Shown in pieces: positions 35,603-47,617 of a stretch of 64,000 nt of DNA; the stretch's first letter is position 1; every line of letters begins with the position of its first letter. The stretch covers positions 484,635 to 548,634 of the forward strand of contig MNCI01023267.1 of NCBI GenBank assembly GCA_015680685.1, in the 5' to 3' direction. The notes below the pieces were generated by a model. The model saw only the letters and a program-made list of their open reading frames with translations, had not been told where the DNA came from and searched no databases. The position numbers were made by a program, and so were the translations under genes. This DNA comes from Gnetum montanum (Eukaryota > Streptophyta > Gnetopsida > Gnetales > Gnetaceae).

Positions 35603-38600
35603 TCATTTTAGTTGTTTTTTGATTTTCCTGATTTTTATGTCAGGGGGTGTATTGACCGGCATGATTTTGTATTCCCCATCTCCCTCGCTGATCACGTTGA
35701 ATGGCAATTCAGTCCAAGAGACGTCTGTTTGAACGTTTTCGGTTTCGGTATTTTCGGGCACTTCAATATCGATCGTTGTTTCCGTGTTAGTTTCGTCATG
35801 AGGCGACACATGTACAGTATTAGACGCAGGTTTTTCGGTTTCGGGCTCTTGTCCTTGGTTTGAAGGTTTACCACCCAACAATTGCCTTTTGTTTGGGTCC
35901 TTTTGACCAGGTTTGTTGAGTTCAACTTCAGAGCCTTGTTCGCTGTCCGTGTGAGATGAAATAATGGGAGTAACCGCTTCCCCATGTATGACGATTTTAC
36001 CACCCTCATAGGGTAGGTGAATCTCCTGATGTATAGGAGAGTAAACAGCTCTCAGTTGGGCCAACCAGGGTCTTCCTAATATTAGGTTNGGCTCTCAGTT
36101 GGGCCAACCAGGGTCTTCCTAATATTAGGTTGAAACCTGGCATTTCATCGACAACGAGAAAATCAGCGGATGTGGGGAACTGGTCTCCTGCTACGAAGTC
36201 TAAGGTTATCGTGCCTTTGACCAGTACACGTGACCCGCTAAATGACTTTAAACATGTCGTTGTGGTGGGTTTGATCGAGTCGGTAAGTCCCAATTGTTCG
36301 ATGATGGGATAGGGTACGACGTTGGTAGCTGCCCCGTCGTCAACATGTACCCTATGTATTTTGAATTGGTTTACATGTATAGTTATGAACATAGGGACTG
36401 TTGTTGTCTCACCTGTCTTTTTGTCCACTTTGATGTTCTCATCGTGGAAGCTCAAGGGCTTAGGACCAACCTCGTGAGAGGGGTACATCACCGCATGAAT
36501 GGCCGGTTCGCTTGGGGGCAAGTCCTCACTAACCGGGATCGATGTCAGCATACGTACTAGAGCTTCGCGATGGGTCCGAGACGTTAGTACCAAGTCATAC
36601 AAGCTTAGGGACGTGTTCTTTTGTTTCAAGGCTTGTGTGACTTGCGTCAGGGCCGTTGCAAAACCTCTACTGTTAGGGACGTTTTTATCAGCAGTGACTG
36701 GGTCCATGGGACCCAACAGTTTTATTTCACGTTTTGGTGGTTTGTCGTTATTGTTAGGACCCGCCGTGTTATGCAGTTCTTGTATTTTGGATGGTTCACC
36801 ATTGCTTTCTGTGTTTGGTGGATCGCTGGATGATGACATAGGCATGGAGTTTAATGGAGTTGGTTTGGGTGGCCCTAGAGCTAACCGTTGGCTCTCTTTC
36901 TCTAATCGTTCCCGGGTAAGCTTATCGGCTAAGCGTTCTCGGCGTGGAGGTGGAGCTAGTTTGGGGGCCTGGGGTTGCCTTGGGACCTTTACGACGTATG
37001 GAACTGGCTGAGGTTGCGAGTGGATAGTCGGATATGATTGGGTAGGAGTCTGTCTAGGTATCCTGATGACGTACGAGGTTGGTCTAAGCGGAGGTTGGAC
37101 CTCCGTTGTTGCAACGGCAGATGGTACTCGGACTACGAAGGGGGTAGGCCGAGCATGAGGGGTTGATGCATCCGTGGGATTGACTGGAGGGATGCGCACC
37201 ATGTATGATTTTTTGCGCATCATAGTGTTGGGAGTGGGTATGGTGGGGGGCACTCGGACTACGTATGGCCGCTGCGGGGCATGGGGTGATTGAGAGGCGG
37301 GTGCCGACTCAGCCGGAGGGATCTGAACTATGAACGATTTGTCAAGCATTTCCTGTTTATTTTTGGGGTAGATGGTGTTAATGCGGGGTGTGCTAGGGTC
37401 ATCATCACAATAGATTGAAGTAATTACGTACGGTGCCTCTTCAGCATTCAGGGGGTCTTTATACATCCCCATAGTCTGATTTTGCAGTTGGACGAGGTTA
37501 GCCCTATCAAAAGTGATCTTGCCATCATCAATCATCCTCTGGATGTCCTGCTTTAGGGTAAAGCAGTAATCCATTTCATGCTTGTTGCGTTGATGGTAGT
37601 CGCAGAAGCGATCCATTCTGAATCCTTTGGGCATGGGTGGCTCGTTCGGTGTTGCCAGGCTTGGATTCTGTACGAGTTGACAGAACTGGTCATGTCTTTG
37701 AATAGCCGCTGGGGACAATTGCTTGTATTGCATCAATCCAACCTTTAAGAGTTGATCAAAGAGCTAGGATGGCTTCATCGGTAAAGGTGTGTATTGAGAG
37801 GGTTCTTTCCTCTCAAAGTTACGCGTACGGTTCGTCGGGTTCTGTGATGATGACTCTGGGGCTACCGTAGGAGTGGGCTGATAGTAGTTAGTGGGGGGCG
37901 CGGGTGGTTTGTGTTGATGTGTGGTGTTTGTTTGTTGTGCTCCCACTATTTCTACTATAGTTGTCTTGGCCTTTTCTTTGTCCTTTTTAGTGTGTTGGTT
38001 TCTGAAGGCCAAGTATGCGGGGTCGTGGCTGTTTTAAGCCACCTCCTCTATGTTCTTGATTTGTTCAAATGCCTCATTAAGGTTGCGCGCATTAAGGTAA
38101 TACAGTTTGGACTTGAAAAAATCATTGACCACTGCTTTCAGTATTGTAAGCAGATAAGTTGGAGAGATCGGTTCATGTAGCTCATTGAGAGCCGCACTCC
38201 ATCTCTGAATAAACTTCTGCACCAGTTCAAGCGGTGCTTGCTTGATTTGCATGAGGCTATCCAGCGTGGCCTCGGGTTTCAAGTTGTACTTGAACCAGGT
38301 CACAAACTGGCGTAAAAGATCATCCAAAGAAAGGATAGAGTTCCTAGGCAAGGCTCGGTACCAGTCAAGTGCCCTTCCCATGAGGGACATGGGGAATACT
38401 CGAAGGATGGTGTGGGGCCAAGCCTGGAGTAGCTCGCACTCTAATCTGAATGTTATGAGATGTGCGTTAGGATCTGTTTCCCCGTTGTATTTAGTTAGCA
38501 TTGGTAGGGGGACACCTTTGGGTAGGGTCAAAGGAGGGACAGAGGAGCTGATAGGATCATCGTTGTAGAAATCCACTATCTTCAGCTTTCCCTCAACGGC

Positions 38601-39748
38601 CGTTTTGAGGCGTTTCACCTCTTCAGTGAGCTCTTGCATTATTTTCTTGGCATCCGCCCAGTCTTGGGTGCTCGGTGATACAGCGGCTTGGGGTTGCAGT
38701 ATACCGTACAAGTTAGATTGTTGCGTATGAGGCTGAAGGGCTGAAAGCTACGCTGGTGCTTGTGTTTGTGGGAAGGTTACAGCGGGCAGCGCTACGGGTG
38801 GCACGTGGTAGGGAAAGTATTGTGGCTGTTGTTGCTGTAGCTGGGGTTGTGCTTGGGGAACATTGATTGGTGGAACCGCGTGGGGTAGTGTATGAGGATG
38901 AGGAACTTGGTGCGACGATGCTCCCCTTGCCGGCCATTGCCCCGCCACGTTGTGGGCGGGGACTCCCTGTTGGGTCACGGCTGTTTGGGGAGCTGTGTGT
39001 GCTTGGAGGTGTGGTATGAAGTGGGTGGATGTGGATGCCGAAATCACGTGTGGAATCCCTATCACCCTTGGTGGGAGTGTTGCTCCCATGTTATTGATAA
39101 GTGGCTGCACTTGTGAGGATGGGCCCGCCGCGGCCGTAGGGATGAGTGTGAGTGGCAAGGTGTTGGGTTGGGGGTCACTCAGAAAAGGGAGGTGGACTAA
39201 TGCTGCTGTTTCCGGCAGTAGCTGTTGAGCCTGGATGAATCTAAGGTGTGGCAAGGGCATAAGTTCCCCTGTGCTGGGATGGAAAAAAGGGTTGACCTGT
39301 GCTTGAGGACTTAAGGTATGGAACGACTCCCCTTGCTCGGATTAAGCGGCAAACTCATCCTCATCCTCTGGTTGGGGCTCCAGTGCGAGCTGATCCAACG
39401 AGTTGTTCCTTTGGAGGAGGAGTTGTGTGATGAGTTCCGAGTATTGTTCAGGAACGGGAATTACATCGTACGGGGTTGGGATGAACTCTCGTCCCCCCTA
39501 TAATACAGCTCAAACTACCTTTTCACCTCTAGTTCAGCTTGATCAACGGTGAGGTCAGCTTGTATCTTAATACAGATAAAGTTGTACTGATCCTGGGTTA
39601 TGATGTGAGAGGTTGGGTCTCTTCCTTGCAGCCTTAGGGATCGATGAGGCCCCGCTGTGGGTTGTATTCTTGGGTGTCACGCAACAGCTTGTTGGACAGC
39701 TATGGCGTCCATGGCGGTGGTCTGAGCGGTGTTGTTTGAAGGGTTCAT
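35603..39748 (-). pseudogene. gag-pro: gag-protease of element C
   Basis: Start ATG at 39748 (MNPSNN). In order: N-terminal domain with ELYYRGGREFIP, Pro/Gln-rich spacer (39260-38720), gag core (about 38711-38034) with LTKYNGETDPN, GRALDWYRALP and FIQRWSAALNELHEPI, knuckle CDYHQRNKHEMDYC (about 37575-37620, C-x2-H-x4-H-x4-C), six linker repeats of (S/P)(Y/F)V(V/I)(R/K)(V/I)P (37290-36960), and retropepsin with VHVDDGAATNV (about 36320-36360) and ILGRPWLAQLRA. The frame 37736-36006 is open for 576 codons except for the N at 36089. Stops at 39515-39517, about 39345, about 38752, about 38035 and 37764-37766 inactivate it. Confidence 0.92.
36048..36131. repeat. Direct duplication around an N, assembly join
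   Basis: 36048-36088 and 36091-36131 are the same 41 bp around the N at 36089. It falsely breaks the protease frame. Confidence 0.85.
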
Positions 39749-40365
39749 GATGCTACGTTACGGATGTGGATAAGTCTGGAAATATGAAGTTGATGTCTTG
39801 AGGAATGGGCAGCGTATACGCCTAGTGGATGACGTATAGGGGCAGCGTATACAACGTGTACAGCGTATACAGCGTATACGCCTAGTGGACGGCATATAGG
39901 GGCAGCGTATACAGCGTGTACAGCGTATACAGCGTAGACGCTGGGGAGCGTATTCGTGAGATGGGTTGCGGGGTGAAACAGGGAAGCGTAAATAGGGCGC
40001 GAGAGGGGAAGCGTAAACAGGGAGTGTAAAACAATACAAAGCGTAAACGGTACAAAGCGCATAGTACAAAGCATAAAATGGTACAAAGCGTAAGACAGTT
40101 CGAAGCATGAAAATAGGCTCAGCATAAAAGACAGGCTTGTAAAAGAGGTCACAACGTAATCAGTAGAGTGTAAGATAGATGAGCGTAAACAAAGCGGTGG
40201 TGTTTGAGAGCATGAACGCTGTGCAGCGCAGACGCTGGGCAGTTATGAGGTAGGTTTCAGAACCGGACAGTGTAAATGCTGGGAAAGTTAGGGCGGCGTA
40301 CAATTAGGGGTGTAGACGCTTAACAGCGTATATGCTAGGAGTTGCAGGTAAGGGTTTTAAGGAGG
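39749..40365 (-). other. 5' leader of element C, rich in GCGTATA units
   Basis: AGCGTATAC / GCGTAAAC units fill 39810-40345. One unit of about 70 bp is doubled (39810-39870 and 39870-39945, both with GACG(T/G)(A/C)ATAGGGGCAGCG). No coding frame is supported. Confidence 0.6.
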
Positions 40366-40385
40366 CCCTCCTTCTAGCACTAATT
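40366..40385 (-). other. Primer binding site, mutated (element C)
   Basis: The plus strand has CCCTCCTTCTAGCACTAATT. Compared with A, B and D, the GCGCCA end has become GCACTA, two C/G-to-T/A changes. Confidence 0.7.
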
Positions 40386-40387
40386 TC

Positions 40388-41577
40388 TGTACCGCCCGAA
40401 ATCGTCGGTCTCCGGCTGGAAGGAAAAACAGAGGCAGCGGGATCGCAGGACGCCTACAGAAGACCCTGCCTACGTCTGAGGGCGTGTTGGAATGCAGCGG
40501 AGGCAGAGTACCTTGGGTGGTTCGCACGCGGATCAGACAAGGATTTCCCCGCGCATACGCAAATGCTAATACACTGGGTTATGCGTAAACGGCGTGCAAG
40601 CGTAAACGAAGCAAAAAACAGAGTAAAGCATAGACAGATGCAAACGGAGCGTAAATGTAAATAGATGTGAACAGTGCGTGGGCCAAATTGACGTAAAACT
40701 GTAAAAAAAATGATGCAGTAAGCGTAAACAATAGTATTGCAGAGTCAAAGTACAGTGCACCGGTCTAACGCAGTTGTGGGAACACAAGGCGAACAAAAAG
40801 CCCCGGCGTACACAGAGGTGACTCGGACGGTTTGCAGGGCGAGCGGAGCGTAAGAGACTGGATCCACAGCGTGCAGGGCTTCCCAGCATAAGAAGGTTTT
40901 CTGCTCTTTTGCGCAGTGTAAATGTTCTCTGGTGTGTTCCAGGATTTTGCCAACCGTCTGGATGAAGTAGGAAAATGGGGGTTTTATACAGGTTGTTACG
41001 CTAGACTTGGGATGGGAGACACGTTGTGCATTGACTGGGTGCATACACTTTACAAATATATAAAATATTACAACTGCTGGGCGTATACGCTGGAATGCTA
41101 GGCGTATACGCTGCATCAGGTCGGGGTATACGCTGGGTGTATATGCTGAAAATGCTGGGCGTGAACTGGGTGGAGATGGAGCGCTGGGCGTACACGCCGG
41201 GCGTATACGCTGGAATGCTGGGCGTACATGCTGGGCGCATATGCCAAAGGGTGCCACTTGCTTCAATCTTTGCTCTTCGGTGTTATCTTCATGCTATCAT
41301 TGGAGATCCTGTCGTCGAGCGTGCTGCAGTGCCTGGGCATGCATGCCGGAGAGCTGGGCGTATACGTCGAAATGCTGAGCGTATACATTGGGCGTATACG
41401 CCGAAGGGCTAGGCGTATACGCTGGAGTGCTAGGCGTATACGCTGTGTGTGTATACGCTGGCCTCATATACTTAGCAAAAACTAAGTGTTGCGATCATGC
41501 AGCCGGCATTGTTTGTGAGTTCCAGGGTCTTGTTTTGGGTCGGACAAGTACTAAGCTTTGAACTTTGTGGTGTTTCA
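40388..41577 (-). mobile_element. 5' LTR of element C
   Basis: From TGTACCGCC to GTGTTTCA. A minus-strand TATA box lies at 40981-40990. GCGTATACGC palindromes are at about 41080-41460. It is near identical to 28738-29966 apart from palindrome copy number and substitutions. Confidence 0.93.
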
Positions 41578-41582
41578 CACGT

Positions 41583-42040
41583 GGTGCGTTGACCGGGTGC
41601 ATACAATTTACAAATGTACAAAATATTACATCTGCCAGGCGTATACGCCGTATCAGGTTAGCGTGTACGCTGGCCGTATATGCCAAATGAGCTGAGCGTG
41701 TGAACTAGGCATATACGCTGATGGATGCTGGGCGTATACGCTGATGGATGCTAGTTGCTTCAATCCTTACTCTTCGGTGTTATCTTCATGCTGTCATTGG
41801 AAGTCTTGTCGTCGAGCGTGTGCACCTGCAGTACCCGGGCGTGCACGCCAGAGAGTCAGGCGTATACGCTGGACGTATACGTTGGGCGTGTATGCTGGCA
41901 CAAAATACTTAGTAAAAACCAAGCATTTCGAGCTCTGAAAGTGCCATGTATGACAACTCATGTAGCCAAGGTCATTCACGGGTTTCAGGGACCTGCTTGG
42001 CGTCAGATGAGTACTAAGCTCCGAATTTTGTGGTGTTTCA
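41583..42040 (-). mobile_element. 3' LTR of element D, inner part
   Basis: Continues 28118-28737 after element C. It contains the palindromes at about 41640-41900 and ends GTGTTTCA next to the PPT. Confidence 0.9.
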
Positions 42041-42094
42041 TTGGCCCCTCTTTGTTGACGCTTGGAGGAATCGACCCGAGAAGCGTCGACAAAG
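42041..42094 (-). other. Polypurine tract with adjoining hairpin (element D)
   Basis: CTTTGTTGACGCTT (42050-42063) pairs with AAGCGTCGACAAAG (42081-42094), loop 17 nt. The tract AAAGAGGGGCCAA precedes the LTR on the minus strand. Confidence 0.8.
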
Positions 42095-43080
42095 AAGTGC
42101 AAAACACCACAAGCAACTTGACGAAGACTTTGCTGGCTGCCACTTGACGAGACGTCATCGCACCATGTTCAATAGTACATGGGATTGGGATTGGGAAATC
42201 TGTGGCTGATAAGAGGATAGAGATGGCGGGGATTGGTGACTGCCCAAAGAATTGTGTCGTGGACAGGGGATGTTTGGGTATGTGGCATGCTGATCCTTGC
42301 CAATAGCTAATGTTTTAGCAGACTCGGAGTTCAGACATGCAATGTGCGTCCTTTTGGCAGAACAGGGCCCTTGGTTAGCTTTCAAGGGAATCCTGTTGGC
42401 GGGGCCAAAGTTACGGAAGGATGTGTTACATGCTCTGGAAGAACAGGGCCCATGTTTAGTGTTCAGGGGAACCTGTTGGAGGGGAGCCAAAGCCATACAA
42501 CTGGATTTCTTTTGACCATTTTAGACATGAGTACTTGGTTTTGAGACGACTGCCTTCCCGCCTGGGACTTATATGGGAAGTTCCCGAGGTCTCATCGTTT
42601 TTTTTTGCAGTATAAACTTTCGCTCTGCTTTTGTACTCATGTGCAGTTGTTGTGCTACGTGTTGCAGCTGCTTTACAAGGGTACAATGTTTTAGATGTAC
42701 TGGGCGTGTTGAGGGGATGCTGGGGTAAAATGTGTTGGCGGATGGATAGAGAATTTTGTCAATGAACGGGGACGTACCAGTGAATGGTGTGATTCAGTCT
42801 TGCTGTGTATGGCGCGAACAATGTCTTATCTTGGTGCTCATGACAAAGTGCCTTCTTGTGCAAAACCTCCGGGTGTCATCCTGCAAACACAACTCCAAGG
42901 AGACAAGAAAACCGTGAGTGAACAGACGAGCTTAGACTTACGTGGCGGCCGATGATGCAGAGGTGCTGGAGAATGGCAGGTACTATATGCAGATGAAAGC
43001 AGTACTAAAGATGGAGACTGATTGCAAGTGATGCAATGAAGCGAGCGATGAATGAGCATGGCGACGGAGTGATGTGCCGA
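42095..43080 (-). other. 3' untranslated region of element D
   Basis: Matches C at 30021-30984, with the shared GACTGCCTTC...GGGACTTATATGG block at 42545-42580 and a T-run at 42599-42606. No frame is supported. Confidence 0.55.
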
Positions 43081-43084
43081 ATGT

Positions 43085-43435
43085 GAACTTGCCAGTTTAT
43101 AGTCTTGGCAGACTGTCATGGGTTAGTTTTATGTCATAACCCATTGGACATTGCCTGTTTTAGCATCGTGGCGGACAGTACGTTGCCAGTTTTTAGTCTT
43201 AGCGGACTATGAAGAGGCTAGCTAGTTTAAAGTCTTGGCGGACCCTGATGGTTATGACGGTGGTAGTTTACTGTCATGCTGGATGGGTACTAGTTTATTG
43301 TCCTTGCGGACGCTGTGGTATTAGTTTTAAGTCATAATCCAGGACTGTTCTGTGGTATCAATTTCTCGTCATGACTCCAGGACGAACTGTGGTATCAGTT
43401 TATAGTCGTAATTCCAGGACTTCCATGTACCTGAG
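43085..43435 (-). repeat. Hairpin-module array, element D
   Basis: About nine modules in the same order as in C, for example around 43095, 43130, 43190 and 43230, and AGTC-N10-GACT forms at 43330-43425. Confidence 0.78.
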
Positions 43436-43442
43436 TTTGTGT

Positions 43443-46400
43443 TTAGACATAGAATGGTGTTAGGTACAAATGATTTGTCGGATTAGCGAGCTCGTTCCCT
43501 TCCATGTCGGCTAGTTTGAATGCGCCATTATCAAATGCTTCGATGACCACGTAAGGCCCTTCCTAGTTGGCGGAGAATTTGTTCGGGTGTTCCCGAACAG
43601 CTCGGAGGACCAGGTCGCCTTCTTGAATAGGGCATTTGTTGATGTCATGCAGATGTCGCTGTCGTTGTCGCTTTTGGTACCATTCGATTTGATCAAGCGC
43701 GCGTACACGTTCTTCTTCCACCGAGTCGAGGTCAACGATGCGAAGATCATTGTTTTGACCATCGTCGAGGAGTTCGGAGAGTGTGATCCTTAAAGATGGT
43801 ACTTGCAATTCCAGAGGTAAAACAGCTTCTGAACCGTAAACAAGACTGTACGAAGTTTTACCTGTTGATGTTCGGTGTGTAGTGCGGTATGCCCATAATG
43901 CGTATATTAGTTGCTCGTGCCATTTCCTCTTGCTCTGGGTGAGCATTTTCTTGAGTATTGTAATGATCGTCTTATTTTTTACTTCTGCTTGTCCATTGCT
44001 CTAAGGATAGTAAGGGGAGGAAAACGAGTGTTTGATCCCCAGACTATCACAAAATGTTTTTGTTTCAGCACTGCTGAATTGTGGCCCGTTGTCAGTGATA
44101 ATTGTCAAAGGGGTGCCAAAGCGGGTTACAATGTTTTCTAGGATAAAGTTGCACACGTGTTTAGAAGTCGTTTTTTGAAGGGGAGCTGCTTCTACCCACT
44201 TCGTGAAATATTCAGTAGCGGTTATGATGAAACTGTGCCCTGCAGAAGATGAGGGTGTTATCGGGCCGATAAGGTCCAATCCCCACTTCTGAAAAGGCCA
44301 TGTTATTTGTGCTGTGTGCAACTCGTTTGGCGGTACATGTATTAAGTTACTATGTTTTTGACAAATGTTACATGTTTTGACTTTGGAGGAGCAGTCGTAT
44401 TCCATGTGTGGCCAATAATAGCCTAAGCGTCTTATTTTCATGGCCATGGCTTTTGGTGCTATGTGTCCTCCACATAGTCCCTCATGTACCTGATCAACTA
44501 TGATTTGGGCGTCGGTATTACTCACGCATGTTAGCAATATACCTTCGTAAGATCGACGACACAATGTATCCCCTACCAAGGTGTACTGTCTCGATCATTT
44601 CTGCACTGCGTCTTTCTGTCCATTTGTCAGATGTCGTGGTGCTTCGCCACGCAGGAGGTACTCTTTTATGTCATCGTACCATTCTATTGCGTGTGTTGTA
44701 CTAACAGATGCGATCGGCAACGTGTCGGAGTTTATCGGTTCATCGCACTTGATTACGGAGCTTGGCAAGGCATGGAACATGCCAGGCGATATATTTAATG
44801 CTAGTGTGGCTAACGCGTCTGTGATGGTATTATCGTTTTGAGAGACGTGTTGCACATCAATGTGTTCGAATTGTTTCATTAAATGTTTTGCCAAGTCACA
44901 GTATGGTTGTAAATGTTGGGCTTTGCATGTGTAAATGTCTGTAACTTGGTTTACAACCAATTGTGAATCCCCTCTGACTATGAGCCGTGTGATATCTGAA
45001 GCCAGTGCTGTCGCGAGACCTCTAAGGAGACCTTCGTACTCTGCTATGTTGTTAGTATAGTGAAAATTGAAGCGATAGGCAAAGGGTCGGATCTCCCCGG
45101 AGGGATAAGTGATGACAGCGGCCGCACTTCCTCCTCGAGAGGTGGATGCTCCATCGAAGTTTAAAATAGCATCGTAGTCATCAGGCACTGTGTCTATTGT
45201 GCTTATACTTTCATCCAGGAATTCAGGCTCTATGGTTGCTTGGTCATGCGTTGGTGATGCAGCCATTTGATTCGCTATGGCTTGACCTTTGACTGATGAT
45301 TGTATTACGTAGTACAGGTCAAACTCAGCTATCATGGCTTTCCACCGGGCTATACGACTCGTTTCGTAGATGTTTCCTGTTATGGCTCTCAGTACATTGT
45401 CCTTGCAAATTACGTAGACTTGATTGCGGAAGAGGTAGTGTCTCCATTTCCTTAGAGAAAAGACCAAAGCTAAACATGACCTCTCCACGTTGTTATATTT
45501 CTTTTCATGGGCAACTAAGGCGTGGCCCAAGTAGTATACAGGGACTTCGGTTCCGTCATCTCGTTTCTGGCAGAGCATAGACGCGATGGACGATTCTAAA
45601 GTGGCAAGGTAGATGTAAAACGGTTTGTTGTTTTTGGGCGGGTATACCGTAGGCAGTCGGGCAAGTGCTGTTTTGATAATTTCGAAGGCTTCCTGGCACT
45701 ACAGAGTCCATTCAAAATGGACATTTTTACGCAATAGGTGGTTCATAGGTTTTAATTTGTCTGTCAATTTTTCGACGAAGCGCCTGATGAACTACAATCT
45801 ACCTTGTAGACCTCGAAGTTCAGTAAGGTTACTGGGTGGTTTTAGGTTGGTAATGGCCTTGACCTTATCGGGGTCCACTCGTATCCCTGCTTCTGAAGCT
45901 ATGAATCGAAGCATTTTGCCTGTTTTGACACCGAAGACGCATTTTTTCGGGTTAAGTCTTAGTTCATATTTTAAACAATGTTTTAAGACTAAGTCGAGGT
46001 CTTGTACGTGTTGTTCGATCATTTTTGACTTAACCACGATGTCATCTACATAATCATTGAGTGATCGTAGCATTTAATCACTAAAGATAAACGTCATGGC
46101 TCTTTGATATGTGGCCCCTGCGTTCTTGAGACCGAAGGGCATCATAGTGTAACAAAAAGTTCCCCATGGGGTCATGAAGGTGGTTCGAAGTTGATGTTCC
46201 AAGTTGATGCGTATTTGGTTGTATCCTGAGAAACCATCCATAAAAGATAACAAGGCATGTCCTGCAGTCGAGTCAACGAGTTGATCGATGCTAGGTAGGG
46301 GAAAGTCATATTTTATGGTTGCTACGTTTAAATCTCGGAAGTCGATGCATAAGCAAATGCTTCCGTTTGTCTTCGGGACGATGACCATGTTGGATACCCA

Positions 46401-46931
46401 TTCGGCGTAATCAACAGCCCTAATGAAACCAGCTTGATAAAGCTTGGTGATCTCATTGCGGACTGCCAATGCCACCTTGGGTCTAACTTTTCGTGCTTTC
46501 TGTTTTATCGGTCTCAGTTTGGGGTCCAAAATAATATTGTGTTGGACAATTCTAGGATCTAGCCCAGGCATGCCTGTATAAGACCAAGCGAATGCTTTCA
46601 TGTTTTCCCTAAGTACGTTCTGGATGTCTTGTGCCAAGTGTGGTTGTAGTAGTGTACTTAATTTTAATATTTTGATTTCCCCATCAGGCATGGTAATAGG
46701 TGTTTCAGCTAACGGATCTTCAGTGATGTTTTCGGCCTCTATGTCAAGAAATTTCGTCATGCCTCCGTAGTCGTCTGTTATTTGCTGTGTTGAGACTATG
46801 ACCGCGTCGTCCATTAGTGGACTTGAGTTGATGATGTTTATGTCAAAGTCCCATGTAATGGTGCCGTATGGTCCGTCGATGGTTAACGGTGTGGTTAAGC
46901 GCTGGCAGTCCATTGAGCTTATCCCTGCCAA
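43443..46931 (-). pseudogene. pol: pol of element D
   Basis: Same domain order as C. It begins after TTATTGGCAG (46920-46935 in reverse), where C has GGATGAGC but D has GGATAAGC, so D lacks that ATG. RT (46560-46020) has PLPSIDQLVDSTAGHALLSF, FCYTMMPFGLKNAG and YVDDIVVKS. Second RNase H (about 45120-44770) has NFDGAS, NNIAEYEGLLRG and DSQLVVNQ. Integrase has HEGLCGGH, CNICQKH, WGLDLIGPI, TDNGPQF and NGQAE. The C-terminus is GAFKLADMEG near 43510. Stops at 46074-46076, 45792-45794, 45699-45701, 44595-44597, 44001-44003 and 43563-43565 inactivate it. Confidence 0.92.
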
Positions 46932-47029
46932 TAAACCGAGAGTTGCATGAGCAAAGGGGATTGTTCCGTGTCTTTTGACGATTTTAGATTATGTGTATGT
47001 GTGTAACGGTGGATTATCGTCACACCTGG

Positions 47030-47170
47030 ACGTATGGCAGTTTTATGCCTTACCAGGTAGTGAGCGGCAGTTTAAGGCCATACTGGGCCAATGGGCGGTA
47101 ATTTAATGCCTTACCGGGCAATGGGCGGATGGGGAAATGGCAGTTTAAGGCCGTACCAGGCCAAGGGCTG
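47030..47170 (-). repeat. Hairpin modules upstream of pol, element D
   Basis: Four or five GGCC-type modules, for example GGCC-ATACTG-GGCC near 47080 and GGCC-GTACCA-GGCC near 47150. Loop length is again 6 nt. Confidence 0.72.
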
Positions 47171-47360
47171 TTTAAACCAGCGTAAACGTGTAAAACGGGA
47201 TCCGCGGAGGAACCAGGATGTAATAATCCCTGTTTTCAATGAATTTTTTGTTAAATTTTATTGTTTTAGACAGATTTTGGCGAAAAATAGGCAAAAAAGG
47301 CGAAAACGAGGCAACGGCGGCGTAAGCGGCGGTGGCATTAGCATCAGCATCATCGGGCGC

Positions 47361-47368
47361 TATATAAA
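47361..47368 (+). promoter_or_regulatory. TATA box of the antisense gene in element D
   Basis: TATATAAA in CGGGCGCTATATAAAGGG, 250 bp upstream of the first ATG (47618). Between them the sequence is packed with GCGTAA units. This is the best promoter candidate for the plus-strand gene; transcription is inferred only. Confidence 0.55.
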
Positions 47369-47617
47369 GGGAAGGGGGGTCCATTTGTTTTCTATTTTGA
47401 AAGCGATAGCGTAAAGCGTAACCCGAGCGAGCGTGAGCGTAAGCGTACAACTGCTAAAGCGTAAGCGTAAACCACCACACCCTAGTGTAAGCGTAAACTG
47501 GAACCTGAGCGTAGATGCCGAAGGTTGAACCCAGCGTAGACACCGAGGCTTAAACTTCTTAACGCCAACGTACAGTTACTCAGCGTGAACGCGGATCGCT
47601 AGCGTAGATGCTCTGAA

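Larger units (their letters stand above)
28738..41577 (-). mobile_element. Element C: 12.8 kb Tat element without the antisense gene
   Basis: Innermost and so youngest insertion by position. It has both LTRs (1229 and 1190 bp), mutated primer site, leader, gag-protease, pol, hairpin clusters and PPT hairpin, with an exact duplication CACGT. It lies in the 3' LTR of D. Where D has the antisense gene (about 47260-51990), C has only a T-run at about 35090-35103 joining the same two flanks. Its gag-pro and pol hold at least ten stops. Confidence 0.94.

Noticed and set aside
36130-37011. Plus-strand open frames over element C gag-protease (up to 170 codons)
   Set aside because: Shadows of the open minus-strand frame. 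They contain no domain.
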